From Capsicum annuum (lineage: Eukaryota > Streptophyta > Magnoliopsida > Solanales > Solanaceae), in the NCBI RefSeq assembly GCF_002878395.1, contig NC_061119.1:17762976-17826975 (forward strand): a stretch of DNA of 64,000 nucleotides. Reading direction: 5' to 3'. Position 1 is the first letter of the stretch. The number at the start of each line of letters is the position of its first letter. The position numbers and the translations under genes were made by a program. Below the pieces are notes generated by a model. It did not search any database. It had not been told where the DNA came from and saw nothing but the letters and a program-made list of their open reading frames with translations. Below, in pieces: positions 21,541-32,980 of this stretch.

Positions 21541-22128
21541 AACTCCGATCACCACCTCTAACACCTATATACATCCACACGTAAATCATCATAACAATTG
21601 AAAGTCTAAATTATTAGGACAACAACATTAAAAGGCAAGAAAATTCTATCAATTAGAATTTCTACGGACATGTGAATATATACAATTAGTTTCTTCCATA
21701 TACTTATTTTGTGTCCTAAAATTTTTGAATAAGTACCTGAAATTATGAATGAATGAAGACCTGCATATATAAATAAGAAAGAAAAATCAAGTGCAGGATA
21801 AAACTTGATCAAGTAAATTGATATAACATTTAATCAATTCAAAAAAATTTAAACAACTTCAGCACAAAAATACAAAGAAAAGATAGAAATTCTCTAAAGC
21901 ATGTAAGTCACTAAAGCTAGAGATTCTCTAGACTAATAATTATATTAGAGTTTGTATGTTTGATTATTAAAGTTCTTATTAAATAGACTATGCAAAGATT
22001 TATCAAAATAGTTATCACAGTTTAATTTGATTAGGACTTACCATGAGTTTTTTTTCTATTTTTTTTTGGATCAAATGAATTTTAGTTAAAATAAGGGTTT
22101 TTGCCAGAATTTTGTGTACGTTTTGTTT
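21541..22128. other. Intergenic or intronic AT-rich DNA
   Basis: No supported gene or RNA. The stretch may include an upstream intron of the disrupted minus-strand gene. A minus-strand ORF of 68 codons at 21606-21812 lacks any recognisable motif. Confidence 0.3.
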
Positions 22129-22682
22129 GCCTATTTTTGGGATCAAACCAATTTTAGTTCAAAATGGTTTTTTGCTTTTTTTTTTTTTACGTAATTAAGA
22201 AATCTTACCATGATAAGAAAAATTTCTCCATTTGATTTATAATATATTTATTATTGTCAATATTTAATATCATAAAAATAATGAAAGAAGGTGAAAAGAC
22301 GATTTTGTCTAAAGATGAGACTTTTAATGAAGGGCAAAAAATTAGAATCAATTTTCTAAAGAACTTCGCACTTTTAATATATTATAGATTATAGATATAA
22401 ATTATAGATTATAAACTATCTGTTTTTTGCCTATTTTTGGGATCAAACCAATTTAAGTTCAAAATGTTTTTTTGCTTCTTTTTTTTTTTTACGTAATTAA
22501 GAAATCTTACCATAATAAGAAAATTTTCTCCATTTAATTTATAATATATTTATTATTGTCAATATTTAATATCATAAAAATAGTAAAAAAAAGGTGAAAA
22601 GACGATTTTATCTAAAAGACAGACTTTTAATGATGGGCAAAAAATTTGAATCACTTTTCTAAGGTCTTCACACTTTTAATAT
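22129..22682. repeat. 300-bp tandem duplication of a Helitron-like terminus
   Basis: The block starting GCCTATTTTTGGGATCAAAC at about 22129 recurs exactly 300 bp downstream at 22429. It runs to CTTCACACTTTTAATATA. Both copies share their last ~100 bp with 13240-13330. On the minus strand the ends read TATATTAAAAGTG, resembling Helitron 5' termini. The two copies differ by small indels and substitutions. Confidence 0.55.
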
Positions 22683-22687
22683 AAATA

Positions 22688-22705
22688 CACACACACATAT
22701 ATATA

Positions 22706-22741
<36 letters not shown>

Positions 22742-22755
22742 TGTATGTATGTATA
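22688..22755. repeat. Compound microsatellite (AC)n(AT)n(GTAT)n
   Basis: A short AC tract, then about eight AT units, then about eleven GTAT units. It directly follows the second Helitron-like copy. Confidence 0.85.
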
Positions 22756-23636
22756 TAAAAACTAGTATATATGAGATTGTGCATTTCAGCATGGAAGTGT
22801 ACGAGGCCCTTTATAATATGTGTTGAAACATGATAATTTAATTTATCAATTTATTGAGTTGAGCTAATTTAAAGACATTTTTTTTATATAATATCATACT
22901 TTTTTCTGTCTGAACTAAACTCCTATAGTTTTTCCTAGAAATATATAAAAGAGTATCCCAATCTTATAAAACATGTAGGAAGGTTCAAGTGTTTAGGGAA
23001 GAGACTTCGATTTTTATTAATTAATCTTTTAATTTACTTTTATATGTCACGTTTAACGCCAAGAGAGTTATTTGACTAATCCTTAGAGATAAATTGAATC
23101 ACGTTACTTTAATATTTAAATTTAAATTTTAAACTGTTTGAGAAATGTTATAAGTTCTGATCATTCTTATGTTAATATGACCGGAAAATACATCTTAAAA
23201 TATTAATTAAATTTTATATAGGTTGACTTTCGAGAAATGGAGCATAAGTAAAAGTGAAAAGAATGTGTAGTCATTGAATGAGTAAAATTTATTTTTACCA
23301 TTTGTAAAATTGCAGATCATGAATTCTTTTTTGCCTATAATGAATTAATTAATGAGTAGTCGTTGATTGCGTAAAATTTATCTTTTATGAATGCAAAAAC
23401 GAGTTAGTGAGGCTATTTTTTTTTTCTAAAGAAAGTTATTTATATATGCTTATTGCTAGCTATTTCATATCACAAATCGGTAAATGCTTGAAAAAAGATT
23501 TAGCTTTATATAGATCAAATGTAAACAATATTTGTTTTTATTTTAAAATAGTTTAAACGATTGTATGGTAAAAAAATTAAAATAGATCATGTTTATCCTC
23601 ATGAATTAAAAATCTTTCAATTTACTTCTTCCACAT
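22756..23636. other. AT-rich intergenic DNA
   Basis: No ORF with recognisable content, RNA gene or clear repeat. The left edge AAAACTAGTATATATGAGATTG again has the CTAGT context seen at the other Helitron-like borders. Confidence 0.3.
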
Positions 23637-23789
23637 GAGTTAAAGTAGTAAAGAGAATATTCTAAAGCAAACTCTATCGTCATTGTTATCTTCTTGATAA
23701 TTACACATCTTGAGTTAAAGTAGTAAAGAGAATATTCTAAAGCAAACTCTATCAATAGTCATTGTTATCTTCTTGATAATTACACATTA
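23637..23789. repeat. 75-bp tandem duplication upstream of secreted-protein gene
   Basis: The block GAGTTAAAGTAGTAAAGAGA... ending TTGATAATTACACAT occurs at 23637-23711 and again at 23712-23789. The second copy has a 3-4 base insertion (ATAG). High identity means the duplication is recent. It lies about 200 bp upstream of the TATA box at 23907. Confidence 0.8.
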
Positions 23790-23906
23790 TTTCAAGAATT
23801 CAATTTATATACAAACTTCACTTTGATAAACATGAATGAAAAAAAATCAAATAGTTGATAAACTTGAAAATTCTCCAAAACAAATGAATCTCTTGCTTGA
23901 CAAACC

Positions 23907-23914
23907 TATAAAAT
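23907..23914 (+). promoter_or_regulatory. TATA box of small secreted-protein gene
   Basis: TATAAAAT in the context AACCTATAAAATCCCCACCA lies 75 bp before the ATG at 23982, giving a short 5' leader ending in an A-rich run. Typical plant TATA spacing. Confidence 0.55.
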
Positions 23915-23981
23915 CCCCACCACACCAACCTTCATTTTCATCTCAAGAGTTTCAAAAAAAAAAAAAAAATTACTACTAGCT

Positions 23982-24514
23982 ATGGCCAAGAAAAATTTCA
24001 TAACCTTTCTCATCTGGATTTTCTTACTTGTTAACTTATGTTTAGCAAGTAGTGAGAATCCCAATTCAGAAACTAGAAACTAATATGGAACCAAGTAGTG
24101 AGAATCCCAATTCAGAAACTAGAAACTAATATGGAACCAGTTTGGTGATTTCGATGGTATCATCCTCATTCATGGTTCCGTACACATTCATGGTCATTTG
24201 TTCATCCACCCATGTCTGCTGACGGTTTCCGCCACAAGTTTCCTTCTCATTCATGGTTCAAGCATCCACCACGTGGGTCTCCATCTTCAAAATCTGAAAT
24301 TGTCACTACAGAAGTTGAAATTGTCACCACAGAAGTCGTTGATAAGGAACTAAATTGGTGGTTTCGACGACCTTGGATTCATCCATGGCTTCATGCATGT
24401 TCATGGCCATTTGTTTATCCTCTAATGCTTGCTGGTGGTTTCCATCACAAATTTCCATGGCATTTCATGCATCCACCACGTCCGTCTTCATCTAAAGGAG
24501 AGAAGAATAATTAA
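23982..24514 (+). pseudogene. Small secreted His/Trp/Pro-rich protein gene, interrupted
   Basis: The ATG opens a clear signal peptide: two Lys residues, a hydrophobic core (ITFLIWIFLLVNLCLA) and a Ser-Ser after the likely cleavage site. The frame meets a TAA within a 46-bp tandem duplication (24048-24093 and 24094-24139). A second frame is open from about 24150 to a TAA at 24512-24514. It encodes two related His/Trp/Pro-rich modules with motifs such as HKFPSHSWFKHPP and HKFPWHFMHPP, separated by a Thr/Glu linker. Signal peptide and tail are out of frame, so the present copy is broken unless an intron joins them. The family is unknown to me. Confidence 0.55.
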
Positions 24515-24829
24515 GAAAAGAATAATTAAGAATTAATAAAGTGATGGCCAATATCTTATTGATCTCATATTTATGATCTTTAGGTAGTTAATTTAGTTTC
24601 TATTAATTTTCATGTAATTTATGTTCTATGAATATTGCTTGATACGGCATATCGTGAAATAAAATTTGAATTTTATTATGAAATGCTTTCCGCTTTCTAT
24701 TATTACGTATTAGCATTTTTTGTGTGTGTGTGTGTCATGTGTAAAGAAGAGTCTTGACATGTCAAGAACAAATATTTAAGGATGAATAGGCAAAAATTTT
24801 CCGCCAACCATTGCAATCTATATGACACT
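24515..24829 (+). other. 3' flank of secreted-protein gene
   Basis: An AATAAA-like motif occurs at about 24535 and another (GAAATAAAATTTG) near 24656, either of which could serve as polyadenylation signal. A (TG)n run lies near 24721-24735. Nothing else is seen. Confidence 0.4.
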
Positions 24830-25235
24830 ATATGTTCTTATTAATCAATTAGTTTAAAAAACAATGATAATTTAATATGAATAATTTTAAAAGAATGATA
24901 ATTTAATATGAATAATTTATCGAATGAGTATATGTTCTTATAAATTAGTTAGTTTAAAAAGAATGATAATTTAATTTTAAAAGTGAGAAGAAAGGTTTGA
25001 TGTTGTAAATTTTTTATACTGAAAATGAGTGTGTCAAAGGAATTTCAAATTATATTTGTGCTTTCAATGGAATTAGTAATGTATAGGGGGGTAAGTTTGA
25101 ATCTTGAAAGATCAAATTTGATATAGAAGTAAAACAAATTGCAATTCCAAAAAAATGGAGTCATGAATAGGATATAGTGTATACAAAATTTACCTCTGAA
25201 TTGGAAGATAGAATGACCGTAAATTGAATATAAAA
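24830..25235. repeat. Dispersed non-coding repeat, copy 2
   Basis: Homologous to 11360-11815 with indels. This copy carries an extra internal duplication of AATGATAATTTAATATGAATAA near 24863-24920. No coding content. Confidence 0.5.
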
Positions 25236-25590
25236 GTATGGAATAAAAAATATTCTCTTCGTAATAAATAGTTGTCAACGATGTATTGTACTTAATACTA
25301 AAAATAAATTGGATAAAAATTATTCGTTGATTTTATAAATTGTGTTGAGCCAACTTATCCCAAGAAGAGTTGTATGAGGCGGAAGTTCCACGTTGTGGCA
25401 TTTTTGCAACTCAAAAAGCCGGTATTTGCTTTTCGTCTCAACCCCACCTCATACTCTTTTCTTCTCAACCTATTTGACTCGCTAGTTGTAGTTAGTTAGG
25501 TTGTTTGATCGATTATATGATGTTCTTTTCGCTCTTTTTAATTTTAACATGAAAAACAAAATAATTAACTTACTGTCATACACTATCAAA
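25236..25590. other. Intergenic DNA, no supported feature
   Basis: A locally GC-richer patch (about 25350-25500) contains TGTATGAGGCGGAAGTTCCA and ACCCCACCTCATACTC, a short imperfect inverted pair. I cannot assign it. Confidence 0.25.
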
Positions 25591-25733
25591 AGGATAGCAT
25601 GATGCACTCAGCTCCTGTTATGCGCAAGTTCCAAAAAAGGTCGAATTGTATAGGAGTAATCTTATCCTACATTGTTTGTAAGATGTTATTTTCACGGCTC
25701 AAAATATATGACATCTCGTGTTACCACTTTCAT
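25591..25733 (+). mobile_element. Degenerate SINE (Au-like)
   Basis: The stretch GCACTCAGCTCCTGTTATGCGC ... ATCTTATCCTACATT ... TTTTCACGGCTCAAA follows the plan of plant Au-type SINEs. Those derive from a tRNA and carry a conserved GCTCCCGCTATGCG box and a TTTCCACGGCTTGAAC box. It is heavily mutated. Confidence 0.45.
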
Positions 25734-25844
25734 ACATCATCATTATATAAAAGTTAAAATCTTGAATGATAATGGAGATTTTGGTTTATGATGCATCATG
25801 TTTGCTTTTTAATAGCAGGTGAGTGCAGTGGGAGAGAGAAGCAG

Positions 25845-26912
25845 CATTTAGTGGGTGTTTGAAAGGGCTTATTTTTTGGTCAAAATGATTTTTAAGTCAT
25901 ATTTTGCTTTTGATAGTGTTTGGTAAATTTTCAAATTGCTTAAACAAAAGCTACTTTTAACTTTTTAAAAGCCAAAAGTCACAAGTTCCTCTCCCCTACT
26001 TTTTTTTAGAGTGCTTATAAGCCATTATAGTTAACTAAATAAATGACAATTCTGTCCCTCATAATTATTCATTATTTCATATTTGTAATGCTTAATACTT
26101 GTATTAAATGAACATTTCCACTTTTGTTTCTACGATGAACTAGCTCTAACCATATTAGTACCGCTTTTGTATGAAACTTCTAATTTATGAAATATAATTT
26201 TTATGTATTATTCTCCTTCTTTAATATATTTTTTTAAATTTGTGACTGGAAGATGGTGTATTTGTACAGGAACTTCCTGTACAAATGGTTTTTGACAAGG
26301 GACTCAACATTTGTTAGTTGAACGACTTCTTTAACATTGTGTAGACTTAGGTTTCAGAACATTTTAATTTGGTTGAATTATTAATTAGATTTTTTGGAAC
26401 ACCACGTTTAACATATTAATTAGTATATGGTGGTTGAATTATTTTAGACTTTTTGTAACACCACTTTTACTCATATTGTTGCATCTTAAATACTACAGGA
26501 TAGAAGCACAGGTTCGTGGTTTTGATTCTCAGTTCCAGAACCAAATTATGATTCCTAGATTCTTGACGCCTCTCCCAATTCAATAGTCATTCATGAATAT
26601 ATATATATATATATATTGAAACTAAATTAAAAATTTATATTAATTTTAATTTGAATCATTTTAGAAATAAAAATTAATAATAATCAACTTTACATATTGT
26701 TAACAGTTTTAAGGGTATTTTAGACATTTTGACAAAAAAAAGTGCTTAATAGCAATTGTTTACCAAACACATTAAAAGCTTTTTTTAAATTTTAGCACTT
26801 TTATCTAAATATGTAACTGCTTATTTTAAAAATAAGTTTCAGCACTTTCAAAAATACTTTTAAAAACTTTATAAAAGCCACTTTTTTTCAACCTATCCAA
26901 CGGGCTCTTAGT
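25845..26912. mobile_element. Long MITE-like element with subterminal inverted repeats (~1.05 kb)
   Basis: Element 25853-26904. The left end begins GGGTGTTTGAAAGGGCTTAT. The right end, read on the other strand, begins CCCGTTGGATAGGTTGA. The interior arms share AGCACTTTT/AAAAGTGCT and AAGCC words, typical of foldback hAT-like MITEs in plants. Flanks CATTTAGT and CTCTTAGT match at six of eight bases. No transposase is present. Confidence 0.5.
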
Positions 26913-27060
26913 TGTCTCCTCTATTTCTTTATGTTGTCAGGCTTTCAGATATTTGTGACATTGATCTTGGTAATGCTGCACTCAGAAAACTGGGGAACTA
27001 TGCTAAATGCCATTAAATAGTAAATACTTACTTTATTTTAAAAAGAATGTCATTAAGTAG

Positions 27061-27757
27061 CAAGGGCCATTAAGATGTATGGACTCATTAAGAAAAATAG
27101 GATTAAAAACGAAACTATTTGGAAGAAGCTGGTGGGAGTGGCCACGGTAAAAAAGAAGATGCAAAAAGTGAGGTTAAAATGATTTAGACATTTGATAAGG
27201 AGGGACATGGATGCCTGCTGCAAAGGTGTGAGAGAATGACTAAGAATAGTTTTAGGCGGGGTAGACGTAGGCCGAAGTAATATTAGAAGGAGTTGATTAG
27301 ACAGGACATGGAGTAGTTACAACTTACAGATTTCATGACCTTGATAGGAAACTGTGGAGGGCGTGAGTTAGGGTAGATGGTTAGTGGATAGGAGTGCGCT
27401 CTAACTAGTAGGGAGGAGTGCTTTGTTTGTGATTGTGCCTAGTGGTATGTGTATGTCTATTAGTTTCTTATTCGTGGTGTTTTGTTGATGCTTGTATTTC
27501 GGATAGATAATTTATAGTAGTACTTCTTGGATGTCTAGTTTCTTTTATTATTTAGTGGTGTACTATTTCTTTTAGCTGTTTGTTTTTATGATTTTTATTT
27601 GTTTATTTGCTAATCTTATGTCTCGATCTATCGAAAATATCCTCTATACTTCATCTTAGGTAGTGGTATGGGTTGCATAAGCTTTACCTTTCCCAAGTCC
27701 CACTTTATGGGAATACATTGACAATGTTGTTGTTATTGTTTAAAAAAAAAAAAAAAA
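27061..27757 (+). mobile_element. 5'-truncated LINE (RTE-like) 3' end
   Basis: The reading frame near 27120-27260 keeps fragments of the conserved LINE C-terminus. One is KKMQKVRLK followed by a stop, then RHLIRRDMDA, matching the usual RLRWFGHVxRR-type motif. A 3' UTR ends in AATGTTGTTGTTATTGTTTA and an A run at about 27741-27757. Stops abound. The 5' part is missing, as usual for LINEs. Confidence 0.6.
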
Positions 27758-28181
27758 ATTTCTGACTTGACACAGAGTTTATGAAAATAAAGAAAAAATT
27801 TTAATTTTGTGATTTTAAATTAAAGTTATATCAAGTATATCAAAATAACATTTTAATCTTGTGGTCTTAAAATGACACATAAAAAATTGAAAGTGAAGTG
27901 TTGCCTATAGAAGAAAAGGGCTATTCAATTTGAAACGAACTAAAATGAGAAGTAAGTCATTCTTTTTTAAACGGAAAGGGTAATCTCTTCGCATTTGTAA
28001 AAGAGTTTATCAAACAAGCTTACCCTTTTGAGCAATATTACAACGACCACCTCCACCAATATTGATCTACTTCAACACTGATAGTGAAAGAGGTGTGACT
28101 GATGACGGTGGTTCATGATCTTCTTTGATTTGCTTTGCCTTTTTTCCTCCTCTTTTGTCTGGGTCACTTCTTAGTTTCTGG
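27758..28181. other. AT-rich intergenic DNA
   Basis: The motif AATCTTGTGGTCTTAAA...GACACATAAAA near 27855-27890 recurs in diverged form at 28680-28765, suggesting remnants of another small repeat. No gene. Confidence 0.3.
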
Positions 28182-28406
28182 TCCCATTTGGTCATGAAAA
28201 TTATAGTTTTTTAGAGTTGAAGTTGGAGTTGTATTTGACCATGAATATAAATAAAAGTTGTTTTTAAAATTTTGTGAGAGAAGTATGAGTAAAAAAAGTG
28301 AATGTATTTGAAATTCTCATGGACAAACACCACATTTTTCACCTTTTTCATTAAAGTAAAAGAATTTTTTGGAAAAAAGTAAAAAATTACTCATGGACAA
28401 ATGGTA
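28182..28406. mobile_element. Small MITE-like inverted-repeat element
   Basis: The left end TCCCATTTGGTCATGAAAAT pairs with the right end, which reads ACCATTTGTCCATGAGTAAT on the other strand. It is about 225 bp. A clear target duplication was not found. Confidence 0.4.
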
Positions 28407-28482
28407 AGTCTAATAAGAAGAGCCTTTTTCGTTTAAATTTATTTATATGATTATGATTTGATATATATTTTTTTATTTTTAA

Positions 28483-28664
28483 AAAGAGAGTTCGGAGAAC
28501 TAGCTTTCAGTATGCACTGGGTCGAGGAAGGGTCAGATCAGAAGGATTTATTATATACAGCTTCATCTTACATTTCTGGAAGACATTGTTCTCATTGCTT
28601 GAATCATGACCTCCTAGTTACATGACAACAACTTTACCGGTTACTCCAAGTCTCCCCTTTAATT
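28483..28664 (+). mobile_element. Degenerate SINE (Au-like), second copy
   Basis: The 3' half reads CATGACCTCCTAGTTACATG and then ACAACTTTACCGGTTACTCC. This is close to the conserved Au SINE 3' part (GTGACCTCCTGGTCAC, AACTTTACCAGTTACGCC). The 5' half is more diverged. Confidence 0.55.
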
Positions 28665-28952
28665 AAAAAAATATTTAAATAATCTTGTGACCTTAAATTA
28701 AAAATGTGTATAATGTATTAAAATATTCTTTAATCTTATATATTTTTAAACATGTCACATAAAAAGCTATTATTACGAGCTGTAAAAAAAAAAATAGATT
28801 CATTTTGAATTGAATTAAAATAGAAAGTAAGATAAATAAATGGAACTATGAAAATAATTAGGATTTTGGTATATGCGTTGTTCATTTCCCCTTTGCCTCA
28901 TGATTAATACTATTTGCTCAGATAGATGTACTATCTGTTTATGATGTTGCAT

Positions 28953-29155
28953 TTTAATATTATTATTATTATAATATTAGCTTGCCTTTAAGTAAATGAA
29001 ATTATCTCATTTGCTGCAGGCATGTATTTTGTTACATTCCGTGTGAGTAATAATATTTAATATTATTATTATTATAATATTAGCTTGCCTTTAAGTAAAT
29101 GAAATTATCTCATTTGCTGCAGGCATGTATTTTGTTACATTCCGTGTGAGTAATA
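28953..29155. repeat. 103-bp tandem duplication within the Copia LTR
   Basis: The block from TTTAATATTATTATTATTAT through ATTCCGTGTGAGTAAT occurs at 28953-29055 and 29056-29155, almost identical. The LTR copy at 45588-46380 has the block once. Confidence 0.8.
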
Positions 29156-30052
29156 GCATATAATGTCAATTACTCCCTTCTTGTGTTAATGACACCAGCA
29201 AATGGCATATAATGCCAATAACACCATTTTGAGTTTAATGACCCTTTTAAGGGTTAGAAACGTGCATGCTTTGGCTTAATTGTTTGGTGGCTGAATTTGT
29301 CCTCTAATTTTATTGAAAATCTTGTAACTTCCGCTCATTATTTCTTCATTATCATATTCTTTATATGGTTTAATTCATGTAACTTTTGAAACTATACCTG
29401 TCAAACGGGTCAGATTGACTCGGCTCAAGCCGACCCGAATCAGCTCAGTTAATAAAATCAGCCCGATATGACCCGGCCCGGTCAGCCTTTGGACTGTAGG
29501 GTACCGGGTCCCGAGCCGAATTATTTTTTGGGTTGGGCCCAGTTAATCCGGCAGGTCCCGACCCGGCCCGACCCAGTTTAATTTTTTTTTTTTTTTTTTT
29601 AAATTCGGATTTTATCAAAAAATGGCCATTGGGCCATTATAGCCGTTGGACCCAATGGTAATATAGCTGTTGGGAGCCCAAAACGACTATTTTAGCCTTT
29701 TTATTAAAAAAAGAGATTTTTTTCAATTAAATTATTTTTTTAAATCCAAAAAAATTTCTATAAATACCCTACACTTTCAAATCATTTTCACACAATTTTT
29801 CATTTTCTCAAATCTCGATTCTCAATTCTTAAATATTCTATATATTTCCTAAAGTGTTTCACTTTAATTTTTTTAATTTTGCGATTACAAAGTACGAGTG
29901 AAAGTTTCTAAAATCGCAACCTTCGGATACTTTCAAAATTTTGTATTATCATTCCATCTCTTACATTTAATTTTTAATTAGTGTATTAATTGTTGAATAT
30001 TTAATTTTATTATATTTGTGTATTTTAAATTTTTTTTAGTTTAATTTATATT

Positions 30053-32508
30053 ATGGATAAATTAAGAAAACTCGCGACTAAAGGTGTTAAAATTTTTTGT
30101 CCTGGAAGTGGTAGTAAAAAGCGAATTACTAGCGGTAGAGGTACTTCAAGTAGTAGATATACCCGTGTGCCTCCGCCTCCGATACCACTTAGTCAATCTT
30201 TTGAGGAAGAAATAGGTGTAGGTGCTTGCGATATGAATTATGTAGAAGCTCAGAAAAATTACGGTATAGAAGAAGAAAATGAAGTAGATGCGGTTAATCT
30301 AGACAAATATGATGAAAATATTAGTGAGACACCCACAGTAGGAAATGCTAACGTTAGATCTGAATCGGTTAATCTCCCTCCCCGTCCTCCCTGTGCCCCA
30401 AGACCTCATAAACCAACTAGTATTGCATGACAAATTTTTGAATGTATATCAGATATTAAGGTGCAATGCAATATTTGACAACAAATATATAAGCATAAAA
30501 GAGGAGGCAAGCAAAGGGGTACATATATGTTAATGAGACATATAAGTGATCATCACGATAGAGAGTTAAAAATTGCAAAAGTTGGTGTGGATGTTGGCGG
30601 GCCAACGCAAACTAGAATGGACCCAGCAGCCGGTCAGGTAATGAAGAAGTATAATAAATTGAGGGATCGGAAAGAAATAGCTAAAATGGTAGTTGTGGGT
30701 TGTTTGCCTTTTAGTTTTCCTTCTTCTGATGCCTTTATTCATTATATTCAAGCAATTTATAATCCTATGTTTAATGGTATTCCTAGAAGTACTTGTCGGG
30801 CCGATATTTTAAGAATTCATTCACAATATTATTTTTATTTATCAATATTGTTAAAAAATACTCAATGTAGAATGTCTCTAACTTCTGATCTTGATCGTGC
30901 TGTAAATAAAATTGATTATTTAACCATTACTTGTCACTGGATAGATAGTAATTTTTTTATGCAAAAACGTATTGTTGCTTTTTTATATGATGAAGATCGT
31001 AAACATACTGGAGATTTTATTGTTGATTCGATTGCTAAAGTTGCTGAATTTTATGGTATCGAAAATAAAATCTTATGTATTGCTTTTGATAATGCTTCTA
31101 ACAACAAGACTGCTATTAAAAATTTAAAATCTAAGTTATCTCCGCTGTTACCTGAAATTTTTCATGTTAAGTGTGCTTGTCATATATATAATTTAATTGC
31201 AAGAGACGATCTTGAGTTTTTTGAGTTTTATATTGAAAAAATCCGGCTTGCCGTTGGTTTTATTCAAGAAAATAATTGAAGATTAAGAATTAGGGACTTT
31301 AAACTTAAATGTGAATAAAATGAACTTGGACTGATATTGATGCTTGAAGAATGTGATACTAGATGGAATGCTACGTATGATTTTTTAAAAACTTATTATA
31401 AATATAGAGTTCCTATTACACTATCTTTTAACCAATATTGTGGTTCTTTTGCTGATTCTGCTGATTACATGCTACATGATTCTGATTAGGCTGTAATTAA
31501 TGATCTTGTTAAGTTTTTACAAAAATTTTATATAGCAACGGTTGAATTTTTCGGTGCTTATTATCCTATTATTTGTAATATTTTGGCATATATAGCCGAT
31601 ATTTCTGTTTTGCTGAAAGAATATAAAAATAAAGAATGTTACAAAGAAACTGTTGGTGTCATGTTTGCTAAATTTAAAAAATATTTTTTTTGATTCCCCC
31701 TATTTACTTGGTTGGTGCTATGCTAAATCCGTGTATGAAATATACTACTATGTGCCATTTTAGTACTCTTATTTATTCTAACTTAGAGATAAATACTAAC
31801 AATGATTCTGAACAAGTACAACCTGATTTGCTGACGGCTATGGGTGATGCGAACGCTTACATAGATAAATTATATAACCACTCTGCTGATTTAGTTGATT
31901 TATCTGTACTAATAAATCTCACTCCAATTGTCGCTCCTCATCCTCCCGAGGAGCCATTATCTTTTCAAAGGCTGGCACATAGTGGTTTTCCTGATTCCTT
32001 TATGATTTACCTTGTTAGAACAGTGTTGAGGAAGGAGCTTACACATCAACTTATCGGGAAGAGCTTAAGTATTATCTTCAGTCACCACTAGAGGATCGCA
32101 GATGACGGATCAACACATGTTGGATTGGTGGAGGAGTAATGAAATATAATATCCTGTGCTTTCCAGATTAGCTAGAGATATCCTGAATGTTCCAATGTCA
32201 ACTGTTGCATCGGAGAGCGCTTTTAGTCAGGGACAACAGAAGCTTAGAGACAATCGACATTCATTGGGAAGCAATGCAATGAATGTTCTAGTTTGCCTTA
32301 GAGATTGGATTAGAGTCAAATGAAGAAATCAAGGAATGGAAGCAGCACCGAACGACGAGCAGAGACTTGAAGAAATTATGACTTCACGGGAGAACTCAGC
32401 AGAATCAAGTCCAATGCATGGTTTTGCCCCCGTTGACTTTGACTATTCTATGCAAGTTTTCATTAATATTAACATGAATGAGTTGGAAAAACTGATGCAA
32501 AATTTATA
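30053..32508 (+). pseudogene. hAT-2 transposase, interrupted
   Basis: The N-terminal part (30053-30430) is Ser/Pro/Glu-rich with VPPPPIPLSQSF. A BED-finger remnant ends near 30560 with HISDHH. The RNase H-like core follows (30527-31279): TRADILRIH-like segment, LTITCHWID near 30925, CIAFDNASNN near 31078 and HVKCACHIYNLIARDD near 31165. Further core lies at 31340-31680 with stops and a frameshift near 31690. The hATC domain at 32155-32330 has LARDILNVP and SESAFSQG-type motifs. The tail has NSAESSPMHGF and ends at a TAG at 32506-32508. At least four stops or frame changes make it inactive. Confidence 0.78.
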
Positions 32509-32689
32509 GATTTTTCATCCATGTAAATTATAAATTTTGGATCATTTTGCAATCAATAAAATTCAACATTCATTCACTCTTGAGTCCTTACTTTGTAATT
32601 TATTCCATTTAATGATTTAAATTGAATTTTTAGTTTAAATTAAATACTTAGTTTTAATATATTACTAATTTACTATAAAGTATTATTAG
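32509..32689. other. 3' flank of hAT-2 transposase
   Basis: Contains AATAAA at about 32554, a possible polyadenylation signal, then AT-rich DNA leading into the satellite. Confidence 0.35.
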
Positions 32690-32826
32690 TTTATTGTATT
32701 AAGTATCATATGTTTTATTTAAAGAAGTACATATATTTTAAAGTAGTATGTATATATTGAATGGTATGTATATATATGTGTATATTTTCTAAAGTGCTAT
32801 ATATTTAACGTATACATGTGTATATA

Positions 32827-32880
32827 TTTTATAAATTAGTATATAACTATATATATATAGTTATATACTAATTTATAAAA
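32827..32880. repeat. 54-bp palindrome at the gap edge
   Basis: TTTTATAAATTAGTATATAA and its reverse complement meet at an AT core, making a near-perfect hairpin that ends exactly at the first N. The left arm is part of the normal satellite unit; the right arm is its inverted copy. Confidence 0.8.
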
Positions 32881-32980
32881 NNNNNNNNNNNNNNNNNNNN
32901 NNNNNNNNNNNNNNNNNNNNNNNNNNNNNNNNNNNNNNNNNNNNNNNNNNNNNNNNNNNNNNNNNNNNNNNNNNNNNNNN
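32881..32980. other. Assembly gap of 100 N
   Basis: Exactly one hundred N. About 210 bp on the left (32649-32858) are repeated identically on the right from 32981. The gap may therefore be artificial, or may hide array copies. Confidence 0.95.
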
